This document shows positions 1 through 7,479 of a stretch of DNA of 10,862 nt, in pieces. How positions within the stretch are numbered: position 1 is the first letter of the stretch; each line of letters starts with the position of its first letter. Source of the DNA: Nitrosospira sp. (lineage in GTDB: Bacteria; Pseudomonadota; Gammaproteobacteria; Burkholderiales; Nitrosomonadaceae); contig JAKDLC010000045.1 of assembly GCA_030453055.1 (NCBI GenBank), positions 1 through 10,862 of the forward strand. Reading direction: 5' to 3'. The position numbers and the translations under genes are program-made. Under the pieces are notes generated by a model that saw only the letters and a program-made list of their open reading frames with translations, was not told where the DNA came from and ran no database searches.

Positions 1-1937
1 TGCAAAAAGCCAATTCAGGTCACCCCGGCATGCCCATGGGCATGGCGGAGATCGCCGAGGTATTATGGATACATCATTTGCGCCACAACCCCGCCAATCC
101 CGAGTGGGCGGACCGCGACCGGTTCGTGTTGTCCAATGGACATGGCTCGATGTTGCTTTACGCCTTGCTGCACCTGACCGGCTACGACTTGCCGATGGAT
201 GAAATCAAGCGCTTCCGCCAGCTTCATTCCAGAACGCCCGGTCATCCCGAATATGGCTACACGCCGGGAGTGGAAACCACTACCGGCCCTTTGGGACAGG
301 GCCTTACCAATGCGGTGGGCATGGCGCTGGCGGAACAGATACTTGCCGCGGATTTCAACCGCCCCGGCTTTGACATCGTCAATCATTACACTTACGTATT
401 TCTCGGCGATGGCTGTCTGATGGAAGGGATTTCCCATGAAGCCTGCTCACTGGCCGGCACGCTGGGATTGGGAAAACTGATCTTTTTCTATGATGATAAC
501 GGCATTTCCATCGACGGCCACGTGGAAGGCTGGTTCACCGACGACACACCCGGGCGTTTCGAAGCGTACGGCTGGCACGTAGTGCCCAATGTCAACGGCC
601 ACGACCCGATCGCCATCGAGGCGGCGATCGAAGCAGCCAAGCAGGCCAGCAGCAAACCCTCGATGATTTGCTGCAAAACCGTCATCGGCATGGGCTCTCC
701 CAACAAGGCCGATACCCACGAGGTCCATGGCGCCGCGCTGGGCGACCTGGAGATAGCCGCCACCCGTCCTCATATCGGCTGGCATCATCTGCCATTCGAA
801 ATCCCCAATGATGTCTATGCAATGTGGGATGGCCGCGCAAAGGGCGAAAAACTGGAGGCCGAGTGGAACCGCAAGTTCGCCGAGTATAGCGAGAAGTATC
901 CCGCCGAGGCCGCCGAGTTCACGCGGCGCATGTCGGGGGAATTGCCGGACGGCTGGCGCGAGCATGTAGACGGATTGATCGGCCGTGTCGACGCCAAGCA
1001 GGAAACGATTGCCAGCCGCAAGGCTTCGCAGAACGCCATTGAAGGCCTGGCGCCGTCATTACCGGAACTGGTCGGCGGTTCCGCGGATCTGGCCGGGTCC
1101 AATCTTACCCTCTGGTCGGGTTCGAAGGCCGTCAGCCACGGGACGGGAGGTAATTATATTTATTACGGCGTACGTGAGTTTGGCATGAGCGCGGTGATGA
1201 ACGGATTATCGCTGCATGGCGGCATCATCCCCTACGGCGCCACTTTCCTCATGTTTTCGGAATATGCCCGCAATGCCTTGCGCATGGCGGCGCTAATGAA
1301 AATCCGCAACCTGTTCGTGTTTACGCACGACTCGATCGGCTTGGGCGAAGACGGTCCGACGCATCAGCCGGTAGAACAGGCGGCAACGTTACGTTATATT
1401 CCCAACATGGACGTATGGCGGCCCTGCGATACGGTCGAGTCGACCGTGGCCTGGGCGCGTGCAATCGAACGCATGGATGGCCCCTCGATTTTGATTTTCA
1501 GCCGCCAGAATCTGCCGTTTCAAAAACGTGACGCCGCCGCCATCGAGCTGATCGACAAGGGCGGCTACATCCTGTCGGAGGCCGCGGAAGGAAAACCACA
1601 GGCAATCATTATCGCTACAGGCTCTGAAGTCGGGTTGGCGATGCTCACACAAAAGGCGTTAGCGGAAAACGGCGTCCACGTGCGCGTGGTCTCGATGCCC
1701 TGCACAAACCTGTTTGACCGCCAGGATTCCGCCTATAAGGATAGCGTATTGCCGAAGGGCATAGGACGCGTGGCGGTGGAGGCCGGCGTCACCGACTACT
1801 GGCGCAAATATGTGGGACTCGAAGGCGCGGTGGTTGGCATGGATACGTTTGGCGAATCGGCGCCCGCCAACGATCTGTTCAAGCACTTTGGCTTCACCGT
1901 CGAAAATGTAACCAAAGCGGTGAATAGCGTCATTTAG
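1..1937 (+). CDS. tkt: Transketolase, 5'-truncated by window edge
   Basis: Thiamine-diphosphate enzyme that moves two-carbon ketol units between sugar phosphates in the Calvin cycle and non-oxidative pentose phosphate pathway; cytosolic. The frame is open from base 1. The first visible residues read [13 protein letters not shown], a conserved block that begins about 20 residues into E. coli TktA, so the true start lies outside the window and the internal ATG at position 30 is not the start. Visible landmarks in order are the active-site His of SGHPG (15-29), SNGHGSM, GPLGQG, the ThDP/Mg-binding GDG (405-413) followed by YDDN, the catalytic Glu of YGVREFGM (codon 1176-1178), and [14 protein letters not shown]. 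About 644 residues are visible and the C-terminus looks complete ([13 protein letters not shown] then FGFTVENV), which fits the usual 660-670. No frameshift is seen. It lies 87 nt upstream of gap. In an autotroph it could equally be called cbbT. Confidence 0.97.
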   Translation, partial: QKANSGHPGMPMGMAEIAEVLWIHHLRHNPANPEWADRDRFVLSNGHGSMLLYALLHLTGYDLPMDEIKRFRQLHSRTPGHPEYGYTPGVETTTGPLGQGLTNAVGMALAEQILAADFNRPGFDIVNHYTYVFLGDGCLMEGISHEACSLAGTLGLGKLIFFYDDNGISIDGHVEGWFTDDTPGRFEAYGWHVVPNVNGHDPIAIEAAIEAAKQASSKPSMICCKTVIGMGSPNKADTHEVHGAALGDLEIAATRPHIGWHHLPFEIPNDVYAMWDGRAKGEKLEAEWNRKFAEYSEKYPAEAAEFTRRMSGELPDGWREHVDGLIGRVDAKQETIASRKASQNAIEGLAPSLPELVGGSADLAGSNLTLWSGSKAVSHGTGGNYIYYGVREFGMSAVMNGLSLHGGIIPYGATFLMFSEYARNALRMAALMKIRNLFVFTHDSIGLGEDGPTHQPVEQAATLRYIPNMDVWRPCDTVESTVAWARAIERMDGPSILIFSRQNLPFQKRDAAAIELIDKGGYILSEAAEGKPQAIIIATGSEVGLAMLTQKALAENGVHVRVVSMPCTNLFDRQDSAYKDSVLPKGIGRVAVEAGVTDYWRKYVGLEGAVVGMDTFGESAPANDLFKHFGFTVENVTKAVNSVI

Positions 1938-1951
1938 ATTGGCGACGCAGG

Positions 1952-2006
1952 GGCGGCAATGTCGGCTCCGACGAACATTGCTTCGCGCCGCCGTCCGATT
2001 TTTTTT
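1952..2006 (+). terminator. Imperfect hairpin plus T8 run between tkt and gap
   Basis: GGCGG (1952-1956) can pair with CCGCC (1988-1992), and CAATGT (1957-1962) with ACATTG (1975-1980). A 7-nt bulge lies on the 3' side. A run of eight T residues (1999-2006) follows six bases after the stem. The layout resembles an intrinsic terminator or attenuator for tkt transcripts. The bulge weakens the stem, and the T run lies only 4 nt before the gap ribosome binding site, so partial read-through is plausible. Folding by eye only. Confidence 0.5.
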
Positions 2007-2021
2007 ATCCAAGGAGTTTAA

Positions 2022-3023
<1,002 letters not shown>

Positions 3024-3102
3024 TTTGCGGTGAGGCCCGGGCACCATGGTATGAAGAAAAACCGCCAGGCTTGCCTCCCGCCTCTCCCGTTTCCCCAAAT
3101 TC

Positions 3103-3106
3103 GGAG
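3103..3106 (+). promoter_or_regulatory. Ribosome binding site supporting a GTG start for pgk
   Basis: GGAG lies eight bases before GTG 3115-3117. There is no ATG at the position expected for the conserved N-terminus, so this Shine-Dalgarno match decides the GTG start. The resulting protein begins [16 protein letters not shown], as expected for the family. Confidence 0.75.
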
Positions 3107-3114
3107 AATTTCCA

Positions 3115-4293
3115 GTGTCCGTCATTAAAGTCACCGACCTCGATCTCAAAGGCAAGCGTGTGTTCATTCGCGCCGATCTCAATGTTCCCGTTAAAGATGG
3201 CAAGGTTACGTCCGATGCGCGTATCACCGCGTCCATGGCCACCATCAACCATTGCCTGGAACAGGGCGCCAAAGTGATGGTGACCTCACATCTGGGCCGC
3301 CCCGAAGAAGGCGTGTGGTCCGAAGAAAACTCGCTCAAGCCGGTTGCCGACGATATCGCCGCACGCCTGGGCAAACCCGTGCGTCTGATCAAGGATTGGG
3401 TGGAAAACAGCTTTGACGTCGGTGAAGGCGAACTGGTCGTTCTGGAAAATTGCCGCTTCAACAAAGGCGAAAAGAAAAATACCGATGAAACCGCGCAAAA
3501 ATATGCCCGCCTGTGCGACGTGTATGTGATGGACGCCTTCGGCACAGCGCACCGTGCCGAGGCGTCGACTCACGGCATCGCCAGGTATGCACCTGTTGCG
3601 TGTGCAGGTATTCTCCTGACCGAAGAACTGGACGCGCTGACGCAAGCCCTGCTGAACCCGGCGCGCCCGATGGTCGCCATCGTCGGGGGCTCCAAGGTTT
3701 CGACCAAGCTTACCGTGCTTGAGTCCCTATCCGAAAAGGTGGATCAGCTGGTGGTTGGCGGCGGCATCGCCAATACTTTTCTCAAAGCCGCGGGCAAGAA
3801 TACGGGAAAATCCTTGTGCGAAGATGATCTGGTTCCTACCGCGAAGATGCTGATGGATAAGATGGCGAAACGCCACGCCTCCATCCCTGTCGCGGTGGAT
3901 GTCGTGGTCGGAAAAAAATTCGATGCGAACGAACCGGCGATATTGAAAGGCGCCGATGCGGTCACCAATGACGAAATGATTTTCGATATCGGCCCGGAGA
4001 GTGCAAAGGAATTGGCGGACATCATCATGAGCGCGGGCACCGTTGTATGGAATGGCCCCGTCGGCGTTTTCGAATTCGATCAATTCGGCGCCGGCACCGA
4101 GACCATCGCCATGGCCATTGCCGATACCAAAGCCTTTACCCTGGCGGGTGGCGGCGACACCATCGCCGCCATCCAGAAATATGGTATCTATGACAAGGTA
4201 TCCTACATTTCCACCGCCGGCGGTGCGTTTCTGGAGTTCCTGGAAGGCAAGAAACTGCCCGCCGTGGAAATACTCGAACAGCGGGCGCACTGA
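3115..4293 (+). CDS. pgk: Phosphoglycerate kinase (GTG start)
   Basis: Transfers a phosphate between 1,3-bisphosphoglycerate and ADP, or in the reverse direction between ATP and 3-phosphoglycerate during carbon fixation and gluconeogenesis; cytosolic monomer. At 392 residues it is close to the bacterial norm of about 390-400. The N-terminal substrate domain shows RADLNVP (19-25), TSHLGRP (57-63), [13 protein letters not shown] and MDAFGTAHR. The C-terminal nucleotide domain shows GGSKVSTK (191-198), [16 protein letters not shown] (313-320) and the GGGDT loop (345-349). The hinge and both domains are intact. It lies 91 nt downstream of gap and shares the 1,3-bisphosphoglycerate intermediate with it. 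The 254 nt between it and pyk are filled with palindromic repeats, so its 3' end may be processed or terminated there. Confidence 0.98.
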   Translation: MSVIKVTDLDLKGKRVFIRADLNVPVKDGKVTSDARITASMATINHCLEQGAKVMVTSHLGRPEEGVWSEENSLKPVADDIAARLGKPVRLIKDWVENSFDVGEGELVVLENCRFNKGEKKNTDETAQKYARLCDVYVMDAFGTAHRAEASTHGIARYAPVACAGILLTEELDALTQALLNPARPMVAIVGGSKVSTKLTVLESLSEKVDQLVVGGGIANTFLKAAGKNTGKSLCEDDLVPTAKMLMDKMAKRHASIPVAVDVVVGKKFDANEPAILKGADAVTNDEMIFDIGPESAKELADIIMSAGTVVWNGPVGVFEFDQFGAGTETIAMAIADTKAFTLAGGGDTIAAIQKYGIYDKVSYISTAGGAFLEFLEGKKLPAVEILEQRAH

Positions 4294-4310
4294 GTCCTGG
4301 CGCGGTTAAC

Positions 4311-4330
4311 GGGTACGATGCAACGTACCC
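4311..4330 (+). terminator. Perfect 7-bp hairpin just after pgk
   Basis: GGGTACG (4311-4317) and CGTACCC (4324-4330) are exact inverted repeats with a six-base loop, starting 17 nt after the pgk stop. No T run follows, so this is not a standard intrinsic terminator. It may act as a 3'-end stabiliser or a pause site. Confidence 0.35.
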
Positions 4331-4360
4331 CTATCTGGAATATGCTCATAAACTGTTCTC

Positions 4361-4404
4361 AGCCAAACGATGGGTGGCGCTTCACCCCACCCATCCTACT
4401 AAAC
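4361..4404 (-). repeat. REP-like palindrome, copy A
   Basis: GATGGGTGG (4369-4377) and CCACCCATC (4387-4395) form a perfect 9-bp stem with a nine-base loop. Read on the - strand, GTAG (4396-4399) lies directly at the 5' foot of the stem, as in REP sequences recognised by RAYT (TnpA-REP) transposases. The whole 44-nt block recurs at 4481-4524 with four mismatches. A wider inverted pair, GCCAAAC (4362-4368) and GTTTGGC (4416-4422), encloses it. Confidence 0.8.
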
Positions 4405-4428
4405 TGCCGGATTTAGTTTGGCGCTTAT

Positions 4429-4460
4429 GCAGGATGGGTGGAGCGTAGCATGACCCATCA
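4429..4460 (+). repeat. REP-like palindrome, copy B (inverted relative to A and C)
   Basis: GATGGGT (4433-4439) and ACCCATC (4453-4459) form a 7-bp stem with a 13-base loop. The tetranucleotide at its 5' foot on the + strand is GCAG (4429-4432), one base from GTAG. Its orientation is opposite to copies A and C, so B and C together make an inverted pair spanning 4429-4519 with the tetranucleotides at the outer ends. The loop has diverged most among the three copies. Confidence 0.7.
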
Positions 4461-4479
4461 AAAACCACAAAACCATAAT
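4450..4479 (+). promoter_or_regulatory. Candidate sigma70-type promoter for pyk
   Basis: ATGACC (4450-4455, 4 of 6 to TTGACA) and CATAAT (4474-4479, 5 of 6 to TATAAT) are separated by 18 bases. Transcription would begin near 4486, giving a leader of about 60 nt that contains all of palindrome C. The -35 match falls in the right arm of repeat B. This is pattern matching only; the gap is AT-richer than its surroundings, so chance matches are possible. Confidence 0.3.
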
Positions 4480-4480
4480 A

Positions 4481-4524
4481 AGCCGAACGATGGGTTGCGC
4501 TTCGCTCCACCCATCCTACTAAAC
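4481..4524 (-). repeat. REP-like palindrome, copy C
   Basis: Same 44-nt unit as copy A (40 of 44 identical, exactly 120 nt apart). GATGGGT (4489-4495) pairs with ACCCATC (4509-4515), and an inner GCG/CGC pair tightens the loop. GTAG on the - strand (4516-4519) adjoins the stem. It ends 23 nt before the pyk start codon, so it should lie in the pyk 5' untranslated region if the transcript starts upstream. Confidence 0.8.
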
Positions 4525-4547
4525 ACCATAGAGAAACATAATCCAGG

Positions 4548-6011
4548 ATGATCCGAAGAACAAAAATCGTCGCCACGCTCGGCCCCGCGTCGAGCGATCC
4601 CAAGGTGCTGGAGCGCATGATAAACGCCGGGGTGGATGTGGTACGTATCAATTTTTCTCATGGCGCCAGGGAGGAGCACATCAAACTCGCTGAACTGACT
4701 CGTTCGCTGGCGCGTGCCGCAGGCCGTGCCGTGGGGCTATTGGCGGATTTGCAGGGACCGAAAATCCGGATCGGAAAATTTGAGAGAGGGAAAATCGCGC
4801 TCAAAACCGGTGACGAATTCATACTTGACGCCGAGTGCGCGCTGGGCAATCAGGAGCGGGTAGGACTGGATTACAAGGAACTGCCAAATGACGTGGAAAC
4901 CGGTGCGACGCTGATCCTGGATGATGGCCGCATCGTGCTTGGCGTATCCGGCGTCAAAGGCCCTCAGGTATATTGCGTAGTCGAGCAGGGCGGCGTGCTG
5001 TCCAACAACAAGGGTATCAACCGCAAGGGCGGCGGACTCAGCGCTCCCGCATTGACCAGCAAAGACGTGGAGGACATCAGGACCGCCGCGGCGCTCAAGG
5101 CGGATTACCTCGCGGTATCGTTCCCGCGCTCCGGCGACGACATACGCTGGGCGCGCGACGTGATGCGCGAGGCAGGCGGTAAAAGTTTATTGATGGCGAA
5201 AATTGAGCGCTCCGAAGCAATCCTGGCGCTGGATGACATTTTGCAAGCCTCCGACGCCATCATGGTGGCGCGTGGCGATCTTGCGGTAGAAGTCGGCGAC
5301 GCAGTGGTGCCGGCGCTGCAGAAGCGCATGATACGCACCGCCCGCGCCAACAACAAGCTGGTGGTGACCGCTACGCAGATGATGGAATCAATGGTCACCA
5401 GTCCCATTCCGACGCGTGCGGAGGTATCCGACGTGGCGAATGCGGTGCTGGACGGCACCGATGCGGTGATGCTGTCGGCGGAATCGGCTACGGGACAGTA
5501 CCCTGTCGAAGCGGTTGCAGCCATGGCCAGGGTCTGCCTCGAGGCGGAAAAGGAGCCCCTGATAAGCAACGAGCTCCGGCGGCTTCAGGGCGGCGTTCCG
5601 GATACTATCGAGGAAGCGATTGCCCGCGCCACGATATTTACCGCCGGGAGTCTGAAAATCCATGCCATTGCCGCTCTCACGCAGAGCGGCCGGACGGTAT
5701 TGCTGATGTCGCGCCGAAGCTCCAATGTCCCCATATTTGCGTTAAGCCCGCAAGAGGATACCCGGCGTAAAATGACTTTGTTTCGCGGCGTCTACCCCAT
5801 GAAATTCGGCGGCAGTTCGCGTGACCCCGAGGTCATCCTGAATCATGCGGAAAATGAGTTGCTCAAGCGTGGCGCAGTGCGCAACGGCGACCTGATCATC
5901 ATCACCATCGGCGAACCGGTGGGCAAGGCGGGCGGCACCAATACCATGAAAATCGTCAAGGTAGGGGAGTACAGAAAAGGCATGAACGAAAACCCGGGTC
6001 ATACTCGATAA
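4548..6011 (+). CDS. pyk: Pyruvate kinase, PykA-like
   Basis: Converts phosphoenolpyruvate and ADP to pyruvate and ATP, the last step of glycolysis; cytosolic tetramer in the family. At 487 residues it has the full-length architecture: an N-terminal barrel with Arg33 in VVRINFSHG, Asp67 in [13 protein letters not shown], the inserted B domain at about 70-170, catalytic Lys218 and Mg-binding Glu220 in [14 protein letters not shown] (241-245) and TATQMMESM (274-282), then the allosteric C-terminal domain (about 350-470). The wording matches E. coli PykA better than PykF. A TAA stop in the same frame at 4539-4541 makes ATG 4548 the earliest possible start, and [11 protein letters not shown] confirms it. 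There is no good Shine-Dalgarno: only GAG 14 bases away and AGG touching the ATG. This suggests weak or structure-dependent initiation. It sits between pgk and fba. Confidence 0.97.
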   Translation: MIRRTKIVATLGPASSDPKVLERMINAGVDVVRINFSHGAREEHIKLAELTRSLARAAGRAVGLLADLQGPKIRIGKFERGKIALKTGDEFILDAECALGNQERVGLDYKELPNDVETGATLILDDGRIVLGVSGVKGPQVYCVVEQGGVLSNNKGINRKGGGLSAPALTSKDVEDIRTAAALKADYLAVSFPRSGDDIRWARDVMREAGGKSLLMAKIERSEAILALDDILQASDAIMVARGDLAVEVGDAVVPALQKRMIRTARANNKLVVTATQMMESMVTSPIPTRAEVSDVANAVLDGTDAVMLSAESATGQYPVEAVAAMARVCLEAEKEPLISNELRRLQGGVPDTIEEAIARATIFTAGSLKIHAIAALTQSGRTVLLMSRRSSNVPIFALSPQEDTRRKMTLFRGVYPMKFGGSSRDPEVILNHAENELLKRGAVRNGDLIIITIGEPVGKAGGTNTMKIVKVGEYRKGMNENPGHTR

Positions 6012-6067
6012 CCATTGCAGGTTTTCGCGTTTCGGTTCACCATTCACCCTATATGGAATTTTAACTT

Positions 6068-6075
6068 GGAGGAGG
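6068..6075 (+). promoter_or_regulatory. Very strong ribosome binding site of fba
   Basis: GGAGGAGG, a double match to the anti-Shine-Dalgarno, lies six bases before ATG 6082. It contrasts with the poor site of pyk immediately upstream and suggests a much higher translation rate for the aldolase. Confidence 0.8.
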
Positions 6076-6081
6076 CTCAAA

Positions 6082-7212
6082 ATGGCACTCGTATCATTGC
6101 GTCAACTGTTGGATCACGCGGCGGAAAACGACTATGGTCTACCCGCTTTCAACGTAAACAATCTCGAGCAGATCCAGGCCATCATGCAAGCGGCGGACGA
6201 ATGCAACAGCCCGGTTATCATGCAGGGTTCCGCTGGTGCGCGCAAATACGCCGGTGAAGCTTTTTTGCGCCACTTGATCGCGGCGGCGGCAGAGAGCTAT
6301 CCGCATATTCCCATCGTCATGCATCAGGATCACGGCGCATCCCCGGCAGTATGCATCAATGCCATCCGCAGCGGTTTCTCCAGTGTCATGATGGACGGCT
6401 CGCTGGAGTCTGACGCCAAGACGCCGGCATCCTATGAATACAACATCGAGGTCACCGGCAAGGTGGTGGAGATGGCCCACGCGGTTGGGGTTTCTGTCGA
6501 GGGCGAACTGGGTTGTCTGGGTTCGCTCGAGTCCGGCATGGGCGAAGCGGAAGACGGCCACGGAGCTGAAGGCAAGCTGTCGCATGACCAACTGCTGACG
6601 GATCCCGAGCAAGCCGCCGACTTCGTCAAGCAAACAGGCGTGGATGCGCTGGCGATCGCCATCGGGACGTCGCATGGCGCTTACAAATTTACACGCAAGC
6701 CGACTGGCGACATTCTCGCTATCGAGCGCGTCAAGGAAATCCATCAGCGTATTCCCAATACTCATCTGGTGATGCACGGCTCCAGTTCCGTGCCTCAGGA
6801 CTGGCTTGACATCATCCGGGAGTATGGCGGAGAAATGAAAGAAACTTATGGCGTACCGGTCGAGGAAATCCAGGAAGGCATCAAGCATGGTGTGCGCAAG
6901 ATCAATATCGATACCGACATTCGCCTCGCCATGACCGGCGCAATCCGCCGCCATCTTGCCAAAAACAAGAGTGAGTTCGACCCGCGCAAATTCCTCAAGG
7001 ATGCTACCGCTGCGGCGAAGGATATTTGTAAAGCACGCTTTGAGGCGTTCGGCTGCGCCGGTCAGGCCGGCAAAATCAAACCCGTCATGCTTGACAACAT
7101 GGCGAACAAATACGCAAAGGGCGAGCTGAAAGCGGTTATAAGCAAAGGAAGTACGGAACAGTCTCACGGGGCGCGGTCCCGTAGTGAAATGTCGGCGCCC
7201 GTGGGTGCGTAG
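6082..7212 (+). CDS. fba: Class II fructose-1,6-bisphosphate aldolase with extended C-terminus
   Basis: Zinc-dependent aldolase that reversibly joins dihydroxyacetone phosphate and glyceraldehyde-3-phosphate into fructose-1,6-bisphosphate (and possibly erythrose-4-phosphate into sedoheptulose bisphosphate in Calvin-cycle relatives); cytosolic. Catalytic Asp83 and zinc ligand His84 lie in VMHQDHG, Glu142 in GELGCLGS, and further zinc ligands His198 (TSHGAYKF) and His232 (MHGSSSVP). NIDTDIRLA (275-283) binds substrate phosphate. The N-terminus [13 protein letters not shown] resembles the betaproteobacterial CbbA type. That type normally ends near residue 354; here homology stops at about KAVISK (355) and 21 further residues follow, rich in S, G, A and R and without similarity I recognise. 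The stop codon (7210-7212) lies inside an inverted-repeat region. It lies 70 nt after pyk and converges with the CYTH-CHAD gene. Function is secure; the tail is the only odd part. Confidence 0.97.
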   Translation: MALVSLRQLLDHAAENDYGLPAFNVNNLEQIQAIMQAADECNSPVIMQGSAGARKYAGEAFLRHLIAAAAESYPHIPIVMHQDHGASPAVCINAIRSGFSSVMMDGSLESDAKTPASYEYNIEVTGKVVEMAHAVGVSVEGELGCLGSLESGMGEAEDGHGAEGKLSHDQLLTDPEQAADFVKQTGVDALAIAIGTSHGAYKFTRKPTGDILAIERVKEIHQRIPNTHLVMHGSSSVPQDWLDIIREYGGEMKETYGVPVEEIQEGIKHGVRKINIDTDIRLAMTGAIRRHLAKNKSEFDPRKFLKDATAAAKDICKARFEAFGCAGQAGKIKPVMLDNMANKYAKGELKAVISKGSTEQSHGARSRSEMSAPVGA

Positions 7213-7222
7213 CGACCCTCCC

Positions 7223-7249
7223 GTCATTCCCGCGAAAGCGGGAATCCAG
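7223..7249. repeat. Short palindromic repeat with GAAA tetraloop
   Basis: ATTCCCGC (7226-7233) and GCGGGAAT (7238-7245) pair perfectly around GAAA. The core with its GTC and CCAG flanks matches a repeat I recall as dispersed in many proteobacterial genomes. It lies 14 nt past the fba stop and could stabilise or terminate the fba transcript, though no T run follows. It lacks the GTAG tetranucleotide and so belongs to a different family from the neighbouring element. Confidence 0.75.
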
Positions 7250-7254
7250 TAAAC

Positions 7255-7367
7255 GTAGGGCGCAATAAGCGTAGCGCATTGCGCCGTATAAGTAGCGCTG
7301 TCGGATTACGCTAATCCGTACAAAAACTTCATACGGCGCAATGCGCTTTCGCTTATTGACGCCCTAC
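7255..7367. repeat. REPIN-like element: two inverted REP units around a hairpin spacer
   Basis: The left arm (7255-7289) and right arm (7331-7367) are near-perfect inverted copies, differing by two single-base insertions and one substitution. Each arm starts, read inward, with GTAG and is itself a palindrome: in the left arm GGCGCAAT (7259-7266) pairs with ATTGCGCC (7278-7285), while the right arm has a one-base bulge. The 41-nt spacer contains CGGATTA (7302-7308) and TAATCCG (7312-7318), a further 7-bp hairpin. The size (113 bp), GTAG ends and inverted pairing match the described layout of REPINs moved by RAYT transposases. It lies between two convergent genes, the usual place for such elements, and may also serve as a transcription barrier. 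Confidence 0.7.
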
Positions 7368-7479
7368 CCCGATAGGAGGTGAAGCGAGGCGACGCACCCG
7401 CTCAACCAGTTTTTGCAGGTTAACCAAGCGCCCGGCTTTTTCCGAACGAGCTGCGCGCTCCTTCATCCCAATCAAGCTT
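7368..7479. other. Rest of fba/CYTH-CHAD intergenic region
   Basis: Apart from the right outer arm (7392-7401), I see no gene or convincing terminator here. Weak pairings exist (GAGC...GCTC near 7448-7460; AAGC...GCTT near 7429-7440 with a short T run), but the stems are only 4 bp. The CYTH-CHAD transcript, read on the - strand, therefore has no clear intrinsic terminator of its own before the REPIN-like element. Confidence 0.5.

Larger units (their letters stand above)
7201..7401. repeat. Outer inverted-repeat arms enclosing the fba 3' intergenic repeats
   Basis: GTGGGTGCGT (7201-7210) and ACGCACCCGC (7392-7401) are inverted copies with one mismatch. They enclose the two other palindromic elements of this gap. 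The left arm overlaps the last codons and the first base of the stop codon of fba. A small local hairpin, GGGT (7203-7206) with ACCC (7215-7218), also places the stop codon in its loop. The arms may be remnants of a further repeat unit. Confidence 0.5.

Noticed and set aside
3024..3114. Terminator in the gap-pgk spacer
   Set aside because: Only a short GGTG/CACC pairing around a GC-rich core and no T run; not convincing.
4361..4524. Possible CRISPR array
   Set aside because: Only three units, one inverted, each an internal palindrome with a GTAG foot and with unequal structure; no cas genes nearby.
4537..4542. CATAAT next to the pyk ATG as a -10 box for leaderless transcription
   Set aside because: No acceptable -35 element lies 16-19 bases upstream, and the 4474-4479 match is better placed.
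6015..6055. TTGCAG and TATATG as an fba promoter
   Set aside because: The spacing is 29 bases, far from the 16-19 needed.
6139..7227. 362-codon open frame on the - strand opposite fba
   Set aside because: It overlaps a clearly conserved aldolase along its length, has no recognisable domains, and is explained by codon bias of the sense gene.
7255..7367. Autonomous insertion sequence or MITE with target-site duplication
   Set aside because: No transposase frame in the element and no direct duplication visible at its borders; REPIN-like layout fits better.
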